Shown here one piece after another: positions 28,741 through 35,900 of a stretch of DNA of 35,900 nucleotides. The stretch is from positions 1-35,900 of the forward strand of contig JBNGIS010017879.1 in NCBI GenBank assembly GCA_049999725.1, read 5' to 3'. Both the position numbers and the translations under genes were made by a program. The stretch is from Haplomitrium mnioides (taxonomy: Eukaryota; Marchantiophyta; Haplomitriopsida; Calobryales). Each line of letters opens with the position of its first letter. The stretch's first letter is position 1. The notes under the pieces were generated by a model. The model ran no database searches and was not told where the DNA came from. It was given only the letters and a program-made list of their open reading frames with translations.

Positions 28741-31700
28741 ACTGATTGCATAAACCAAGAGGAGAGCTGAGGTATTGCAGCTCTTGGAGAAGCATGGATT
28801 CCTTGTGAGCAAAGGTGCGCTAGTTCAGATATCGAAAGATCAACACAACACTTTGGAATTTCTTCAAGAAGGTATCACTCAAAGAAAATTACATCAAAAG
28901 ATTTGTGAGATTTCTGTCATCCATGGTATGTTGGATTGGGATTGAAAAAACTGGTCAAGAAATTGCAAGCATCCATGGTATCTCAGAGTGCTGAAAGTTT
29001 TGTGGAAGAAATTTTGATGAAGATTGTGGTTTGTGAACCAATCGCAAAAAATTTTGATCGTTTGTGAGAAGAGCGGTTTGATGGTGCAGAGTATCTCCTC
29101 GTTGGCAGATTGTTGTTTTGTTTGAGTGATTTTAGTGCAGATTTTTGTCGAAGGCAAGTTGCAGAAAATCGCACAACTCAGATTTTGCAGAAGAGATCTT
29201 TGAGAAAAAAAACTTAAGGACTCGTGAAGAAAAATTCTCGACTGTAAAATTTCCGATATATGATTTCATGTTCTTGTTGGCAACTAAAAATTCATCAAGA
29301 GCTTGCAAAGGGCGCTGAAATTTGCAGCAAAGGTTAGATTTGGGGCACTAAAATCTGTATTAAAGGGATTTTGTTCAACGAAGAAGTAGAAAATCGCGAT
29401 TTAGGGATTTGCCAACCATCTCACTGCTTGAAGAAAAGCAGAAAACGAACTCGAAAATTTCAAGAAGAGGATTCATTTGAGCAATGGATTTTTCTCGAGC
29501 AGCAATGTTGTGTTTGGCTGCTAGTGTCTATCGCAAGAAAATAATTTCTTCTTAGAGTTTTTTGAGAGGAGTAATTCAAATAGGAGGTGGCTCAAGCAAG
29601 ATTTCGTTGAGCAGCCATCTATGTGACATTGAGCAGCATTTGTTTTTGTTTAGGGATTCCTCTTCAGGCATCTTCATCAAGATTCATGTGTAGGGTGAGT
29701 TGCAAACTGGTGTTTGCATTTTTTATCAAAGAACCGCGATTTGAGCAGCATCAAGAAGGTTCAGATTTCACTGGAGGAAAAATTGCAAAGTTGAGGGGTC
29801 AGCATCAAGCAAAAGCAAATTTCGTCGAGTGCTGAAGCTTGGAGCAAACCTAAGAGATTTTTTCTTGTTGATGTCAGACTGTGAGTTACAAGCAGTGTTT
29901 TGTTCGAGAATCGATGATCAATCGATTGATTGATTTGTTTGGTTGATAGGAGGATAGGCAATCTCCTCTTGTTGTTCGTCTTTGTGAGTGGAATCACAAG
30001 ATATTCATTGTTGTCAATTTTGAAAAGGCATGAGATGTAGATTGGAGGTCTAATTGCAGCTGGAGAGGTCATGCTACAAGTGTCGAGCGGATCTTTCGAG
30101 CAGATGCGTTCAGAGCTAGGTGTCGAGTTGGAAAATTGATGCTAAGTGGAGTTGCACTATTGCACGAGCAAACATCGAAAGCCCCTTTTTGGGTTGTAAG
30201 CAAGCGCCGATGCTAAAAGTGGGTTTGGCTTATTAAGCCCAAACACATAGCACAAGGCGGCATTGTTTATGGGTTCTTTAAGAGATTCGGTGCTACCACA
30301 TAGAAGACTTTAGAAATTCATATAGAAGTACAAGAGATTCTTGAGACAAGTCTCTAGTTAGAGTAAAGCTAACAAAGACATTTTTCTTAGGGATTTTCGA
30401 GCATGTTTCATCGAGCAGAAGATTTATTGGAAGAAAATTGCTCCTGCAAGAAGCTCAATTATTCTAAGAGTAGTTTTATGGGCTACAAGACCAAGTTCTT
30501 CATCTAGCCAAGATCTTCTTCAATCGGGCATTTTGTTGAGAGAGGAAATTGTCAAAATCCCTTTCAATCATTGCTGCAGAGTATAAAGAACTCGCAAGTA
30601 AAGGTCGAAGAAGAAGTTGCCCAAGGTAGAACTTGATTTCAAAACAGAGTGAAAGCACATGTTGAGGCATCACATTGTATTCTCTGGAATTATGAAGTAA
30701 CTGCTTTGGTTACAGATGGTGAGGATAGTGTTTGTAAAGATTTGGTCTCGTAGTACCATGCATAGTGCAAACCTTTGCTGAAAGTGGCTATTGTGTGCAT
30801 GTTGTAGCATGGGCTCCTGATTCTAAGTAGTTTTCTCCTTCTCTTTTGTTGGTGGTGGATTTTTTGCAAGTAGAAAGAGGAGTGTTGCAGGGCTGGTCCT
30901 TAACCAACCAAAGCTAGCATATCTAGTGATGAAGAAAGTCTGAGCACAAGTGTCAGGCAAAATTTGCAAATCTAGGAGTTGTTGAAAGAGATCGTAAAAG
31001 ATTCGTTCACAGATTTTGCCCAAAAAGCAATACTTTTGGAAATTTCTCAAATTTGTTGTTGCTCAAATTTTGTGGCACAAAGGTCAAGTTGAAGGCAATA
31101 GAGGTAATCAAAGTTCATCAAAGGAAGTAGTGATGAGTCAAGGTTTTGTGGGAGAAGCAGTTTAGTGATTTGGAGAGTAACGTTGTTGCTAAAAAATTGC
31201 TAAACACAAGCTGCAATTTCAAAAGGGTGTGCTGCAATTTCAATCTTGTCATACGAGATTGAGTAAGGGGTTTGCTGGCGATTTCAAAGAACAACAATTC
31301 CAGGGTCCTCTCCAAGAGCTCACGTTGTTTGAGTTGTAAGGGCGAGAGATGTTGGGAAACACTAAGCTTCCAAGAGATCTTAGGGCTGGTCATTTGTAGG
31401 GCATCTTTGTGCCTGCTTTGTATTAACAAATACTTGACGTGATAGTAGCAAACATCCTGTTCTAGAGCAATTGACTAGTGCAGAGAAGAGCAAGATCAAA
31501 GCAATAGCTCTGTAGTTTTGATTCATGTTGTAGGGGATCATTGGATTGTAGGGTTGATACTCATCTCCATCATCTACAACTTGATGCAGACCTACTAAGG
31601 AGTTTCTTGATGGAGAGCTAAGATTCATCAAGAAGAATTGAATCGAGGGATTCAAAAGATGGTTTAGCACCAATTCAACAGTTATGGATGCAGAAAGGTG

Positions 31701-32770
31701 TTAGTTGACCACTGGTGAGGGAACATTACCATCTAGTGCTTAGTAAGGCAGAACTCTGGAAAGAGACCTTTGAAAAGTGTCCTTTGCTGGAAAACAAAGA
31801 TCTACCAAGAACAGGACAGATGTGAGGACAAGAGTCTTTTGGAAAAAAATAGACCCTTCCAAGAAAAAGCCTAAACTAAGAAGACTCAAGGAGACAAGTG
31901 GAGATATGGTTGAGTCTCCAAGCAGATAGGTGTATTGTATGAGCTGTTGTACCAACAAGACTTTTTGAAGGGGACAATACATACAAGATACAGAGATCTT
32001 AGATAGCTTTTGTTGAGAAGGAGCCAAAACAGAGTATTGTTGGAGGAATTTCTCTGTTCTAGGCTATCAGGACAGACTTGGTCTAACCTAGGAGAGAACA
32101 CCCATCTATTTGCAAGTGGTGGTTTAGAAGAGACCCGCTGCCAAATTTGTTTGCAACACATAGCAGGGGTATTTGAACTAATCAGAATTAAAAACAGAAT
32201 TTTTGGATAAAGTAAAATAAAATAATTCTAAATTCAGAGAGGCTGAGCGGTGCAAGGGTGGCAGGAGTCCACCAGCACGCTCCAAGGGCATAGGCTATCT
32301 GGAAGCCCAGACTTTTGCTGAAGTGAAGTAGGAAAGCCTGAAAGCTTGTTTGCAAGAAACCGAAGATCCGTTTGCAATGCTTAAGAGAAGAGCACTAAAA
32401 TTCTGTTTTGATTCATTGTCAAATTTTTCTCCTAGGTTGAGAAGAATACCAATCAACTAGGATTGGCAAGCAAGGTGTACCCTATCCAGAGGAGAAGGAA
32501 TGGTCACTTGTGCTGATTTGTGCATTTTAGCCGACTTGTGGGCAAGTGGCTGAGTGGCAATAACACAACCTATGAGCTGTGAGTGAGTTCAGCTGAGTAC
32601 AGGTCATCACAAAGCTAGAGGGTGGATGGTGGCGGTGCAGCATTACTCGCAGTGGTGTCCAATTTCCACTTGCAATAAGAGCAACTCAACAATTGGTAAG
32701 TTGCCATACATCGAACAAAGAGGAGGCGACTCTTTCTAGCACTTAGGTACATTCCCCATTGTCTTGAGAT
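28741..32770. other. 4-kb stretch without recognised genes, perhaps gypsy-2 LTR/leader
   Basis: No frame resembles a known protein; open frames are short and on both strands. A TATA-like TATATAAGG lies at 28691-28699, just before this stretch. T/G-rich text with recurring GAGCAGCA and AGATTTCG words runs to about 30100. A GGCTTATTAAGCC palindrome-like site occurs near 30227. Because gypsy-2 gag begins at about 32771 on +, the stretch could be its 5' LTR plus long leader, comparable with the 3-kb region upstream of gypsy-1 gag. No primer-binding site was found to prove it. Confidence 0.35.
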
Positions 32771-34182
32771 ATGGGTGAGATGTATGGGGCTACAAAAGGA
32801 CCGAGGAGGTTTTTTGGTGCAGTAGGCACCATTGATATGGATGATTTCATCGAGGAGTTTGATACTTGGTGTGATTTTCAAACATTGTGGAACTTTGTTC
32901 TCTTTACATCTTTCATGGCATGGAAAGGTTTGTTTCAGCACTTGGAAAGACCGCCCATGGATGATTACCATGAATTCAAGCGGGCTCATTTAACTGAGAT
33001 TGAGGAGTGGAGATAGTATTGGTCACCCAAGTGTGTCTCCATCACCTATAGTGTAAAGGCCAGTGCCCATTTCCCTACAACCTATACAACATCCTCTAGT
33101 GGCACTAGCTACAATATTGGTGCTTCAAGGGTAGGAGGAGTTTTCAATACACCTATTCCAATCAGTGCAATAGAGAGTGGAGGGGTTCCCGTGTTTAACC
33201 ATATGGTTGAGTTTTTTGAGCTTCTCAAGCAGAATTACCATGACATGAGGACAGACAAGCTGAAGAGTCTTCAAGAGTTCCACCGCGAGACTGGAGAGAG
33301 CTTGAAGAAAGCTTATACTAAGATGAGAAGGCTCATCAATGTCACGAAAGGAGTGACAAAGGCTCAAGCTATTCAGTTTTGGTATTCCATCATTGATAGG
33401 GATTTGAGGAGGAGAGTGAGAGATGCCACCCTTTTCATGGATTTTGATCCAACTCTTGCTATTGTGTTTACACTGTTAGAGAAGATAAAGCTTAACCTAG
33501 TGAATGAGAGAGTAGTCATTGCAGGTTTTCAGAAAGAAACGCCAAAATTTGCGTCTCCAGCCACCTTTACATTATAGTTTGTACCATGGAAGGGCCAGAA
33601 GGCTGGAGGACAATCAACTTTGCCATCTTATGCAGGTCAGCAATCAGGTTGTTGGACCTGTGGTGGAGATCATTTGCAAAGGCTATGCTTAGAGGCAAAG
33701 AAGCCACGAGTTGTGCATTCTAGAGATGGAAGTGCAGTTGGCCAACAACAATGTGACCATTGTGGGGTCATGGGTCATACTAGGGACCGATGTTTTTTGC
33801 TTCACCTGGAGTTGTGACGAGAAGGAGCTCTCGCATAGGTGAGCAAGGTAGAGGTGGACGAGGTGGTTATGGTAGAGGAGCAAAACCAGCTGGGAGAGCT
33901 AGGGTGGGTGCTCCAATAGCTACTGTGAATCCTAAAGATGCTAGGATTGCACAGTTGGAGCAGCAGTTAGCTGCCATAACTATAGCACAAGCGAGGCCCA
34001 ACTCTGGAGGTGAAGCCTCTACTTCATATGCAGCTGATGGAGATTTAGCTGGTATGGGATTCATGTATGAGATGGTCCACGTTGATGCGTTAGCGGCGGT
34101 GACCAAAGCGACACACAAGGCTATTGAGCCTAGGGGAGTAGTGGTGGAGTCAAATCCTCAAAGGGGGGATGCTCACCGGTAG
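32771..34182 (+). pseudogene. gag: Gypsy-2 gag with two zinc knuckles
   Basis: One frame holds from 32771 to about 33817 with two internal stops (after EEWR near 33015 and after FTL near 33576). It carries TIDMDDFIEEFDTWC, then the retrotransposon gag block with HRETGESLKKAYTKMRRLI (about 33280-33340). Knuckles are CWTCGGDHLQRLC (CX2CX3HX4C, one residue short, about 33652-33690) and CDHCGVMGHTRDRC (CX2CX4HX4C, about 33752-33793). A frameshift near 33800 leads to a Gly/Arg-rich stretch (GRGGRGGYGRG) and a Gln/Ala-rich segment with a heptad look (IAQLEQQLAAITIAQ). Confidence 0.78.
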
Positions 34183-34437
34183 GTAAGGCTTCCAAAGTCA
34201 TTTGAGTTGACAAATTTGGTGAAGACTACTTCCATACGCTCGACTCAAGCTTCTAGGGATTTGGAGAGATTAGTCAAAGTGGAGGGGAGTGTGTCTTTGG
34301 ATGTGGAGATAGCCAGGTTAGTGGTCAAGAAACCATTATTTTCAGCTAGGGATGTGTTGATTGGAGGAGTCACACCAGTTGAAGTGTTTAGATTGGCAAC
34401 CACATTATGTTGAGAGACTCAAGGTGCTACTTCTAGT

Positions 34438-34965
34438 ATGGAAGTGAAACCTATGAGTAGAGCAGTTGACGCAAGTGCCTCTATGGTTGGAGGTGAGACA
34501 TGGCATGCTGTTGCGGCCCGACTGATGGAGTTATCAGCCCGATCAGCATTTGAGAGAAGGAGATTCAGACCAAGTGTGGTGTCCATCGACAATTCGAGTG
34601 GCATCTTCCGACTTGTCGGTCCTTCAAATATGGTGTACATGCCAACCAGAGTACTCTTGGATACAAGTGCGCAACCATTGATGCTAGGCAAGTCAGCTGT
34701 GCAAAGATTGGGATTGAGGCCCGAAGATGTGGAGATTTGCTCTTTCCCAATTCAGACTTCATTGGGAGGACCTTCACCCATGCAACACATCACACGTGAA
34801 GAGATCGAGCTTAGAGTGCAAGCTACTCATTCCATAGATAGCTAATATGTGAGCGCTCAAGCCATACTTACCAAAGCCAAGTCTGATAATGTTTTGGTAG
34901 GGTGTACGATGTTATATCCCATGGGGTTCACTATTGATTTTTAGGGTGAGTCAGTGTCCTATCGG
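34438..34965 (+). pseudogene. Gypsy-2 aspartic protease
   Basis: The catalytic loop reads RVLLDTSAQPLMLG (about 34651-34690): the usual DTGA has become DTSA, a single G-to-A change that should cripple activity. LVGCTMLYPMGFTIDF (about 34895-34940) is the C-terminal counterpart of YDVLIG...FTIDNW in gypsy-1. A stop near 34843 and another after FTIDF break the frame. Confidence 0.72.
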
Positions 34966-35381
34966 CTTGGATGCAATCTGGAGAGGCACAATTGAGTAGA
35001 TTGCTTATTAGATTCAGTGGACCGGTTGGGGGTCTACTATCTCAACCTATAGAGTTATCAACATTTTCTGGGGTCATCACTGACTACTCTAACTTGTTGG
35101 AGGGGAATGCACATGCAGTTGACATTCCCTCTGTTGAGGAGGCGTATTCAGAGGTTGCAATGTCAGCATCATTGTTGTCAGATGAGGTGATTCCTATAAG
35201 TGGAAGTAAGAAGAGGTGGTGGCATGTAGAGGCATCTAGGTTGGTTGAGGATACTAGGCAAGATGCATTTGCGCTAGGTCCTGCACTGGATGGTTCTGTC
35301 ACACATGGACATGTAGATCTTTCACCATTAGATACTATGTCGATTTCAAGCTACGAGATACTATTTTCTCACAAGAAATAA
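34966..35381 (+). pseudogene. Gypsy-2 segment after protease, unknown
   Basis: An open stretch of about 136 codons with acidic, Ser-rich character (IRFSGPVGGLLSQ, HAVDIPSVEEAYSEVAMSAS, KKRWWHVEASRLVED). I recognise no domain. Its position matches the gypsy-1 linker that precedes the methyltransferase. No methyltransferase motif (FxGxG, PCQ/ECQ, ENV) is visible before the frame runs into repeats near 35340. Confidence 0.4.
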
Positions 35382-35775
35382 TTAGCTTGACAGAAACAAA
35401 TTTCCCACAAGAGACATCAAGATTTAGATATGATGGTTTCTCGTGAGAAATTTAGCTTGAGAGATGCTAGTTTCTCACAAAATATTTAGGTTGAGAGGTA
35501 CTAATTTTTTGCATCCTAAACCTACTACTTATTAGGTTGGAAAACATTAGTTTCTCATAAAACATGGTCATGTTTAAATAGAAGTTTCTCACGAGAGATA
35601 ATCAAGTTGATAGATACTAGTTTCTTAAAAGAGACCTTGAGGTTGAGTGATGATACTAGTTTTTACAAGAGATATTCAAGTTACAATATACTAGGTTTTC
35701 TTGAGCAATTTTCACCTTGAGAGACATTAGTTTCTCACTAGAAACAACTGCTGCTTTGAACCAGAAACCACTGCT
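35340..35775. repeat. Imperfect tandem repeat array, ~35-45-bp unit
   Basis: About ten diverged units share the pattern GAGATACTAGTTTCTCACAA followed by GAGATA and TCAAGTTGA or AGCTTGA. They start at the end of the gypsy-2 open frame, whose last codons (SHKK) are already repeat sequence. Unit length varies by small indels. The remaining 125 bp of the window is plain AT-rich sequence. Confidence 0.7.
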
Positions 35776-35900
35776 GAGTTCATCTTGTATTTTGTATTGA
35801 TTTTTTTTCTCAAAATTTCCACTTCAAAAATTATGTTTTTTGATAGTTATAGAATTTTTCATCAAAAAACATTCCTCAAACTGAAATTTGCTTTATTAAG

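Larger units (their letters stand above)
32771..35381 (+). mobile_element. Gypsy-2: Ty3/gypsy gag-protease portion
   Basis: Gag with two zinc knuckles, a spacer, an aspartic protease and an unassigned tail on the + strand, all in pieces. No RT or integrase is seen before the window ends; a tandem-repeat region starts near 35340 instead. The protease shares the DTxAQP and FTIDxW features with gypsy-1, so the two elements probably belong to one lineage. Confidence 0.75.

Noticed and set aside
28894-29174. Open frames on the minus strand in the 28.9-29.2 kb stretch
   Set aside because: Low-complexity Thr/Ser/Ile-rich readings of a T/G-rich region, overlapping in two frames, with no motif.
30823-32161. 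Several 70-100-codon minus-strand frames
   Set aside because: None has a recognised motif, they overlap one another in different frames, and no similarity to the retroelement domains was found.

Overview
The window reads as a retrotransposon graveyard from a plant (streptophyte) nuclear genome. It is AT-rich, has no recognisable single-copy host gene, no rRNA or tRNA gene, and consists almost entirely of Ty1/copia and Ty3/gypsy LTR retrotransposons carrying stops and frameshifts, nested in one another. Copia integrase and RT motifs, tRNA-Met-type primer sites and the overall decay point to a large, repeat-rich genome. I cannot name the species.

Layout. (1) 1-5903: a decayed copia element on + (copia-1: gag, PR, IN, part of RT, polypurine tract, 3' LTR 5329-5903 with TGTAATG...CATTACA ends). 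(2) 5939-6026 and 23604-~23930: two halves of one LTR (family D) split by a copia element on - (copia-2, 6027-23603; 108-bp LTRs at 6027-6134 and 23496-23603). (3) Copia-2 is itself split inside RT by an insertion at 6510-18128, with TG...CA ends and a TCCT/ATCCT duplication. (4) That insertion holds two copies of a 648-bp LTR placed 2 bp apart. The second copy is divided exactly in two by a 10.3-kb gypsy body on - (7383-17704). (5) 23960-28740: copia-3 RT/RNase H remnants (-), a truncated gypsy-D element (24541-26117, 5' LTR, primer site, gag, -) and a ~1.9-kb direct duplication (22645-24540 and 26118-27960). (6) 28741-32770: no recognisable genes. (7) 32771-35381: gypsy-2 gag and protease on +, followed by a minisatellite-like array to about 35770.

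The most interesting item is the gypsy-1 body. On the minus strand it reads gag (two CCHC knuckles) - aspartic protease - DNA cytosine-5 methyltransferase - RT - RNase H - integrase - PHD finger. The methyltransferase lies between protease and RT and shows motifs I, IV (catalytic Cys), VI, VIII, IX and X. The PHD finger occupies the extreme C-terminus of pol, where chromoviruses carry a chromodomain. This is a retroelement encoding both a DNA-methylation writer and a putative histone-tail reader. Retrotransposon-borne DNMTs have been reported in charophyte algae and dinoflagellates (from memory, de Mendoza and colleagues 2018). I know of no described pairing with a terminal PHD finger.

Nesting order agrees with my by-eye LTR divergence: about 10% between the copia-2 LTRs and about 4% between the two LTR copies of the insertion inside it.
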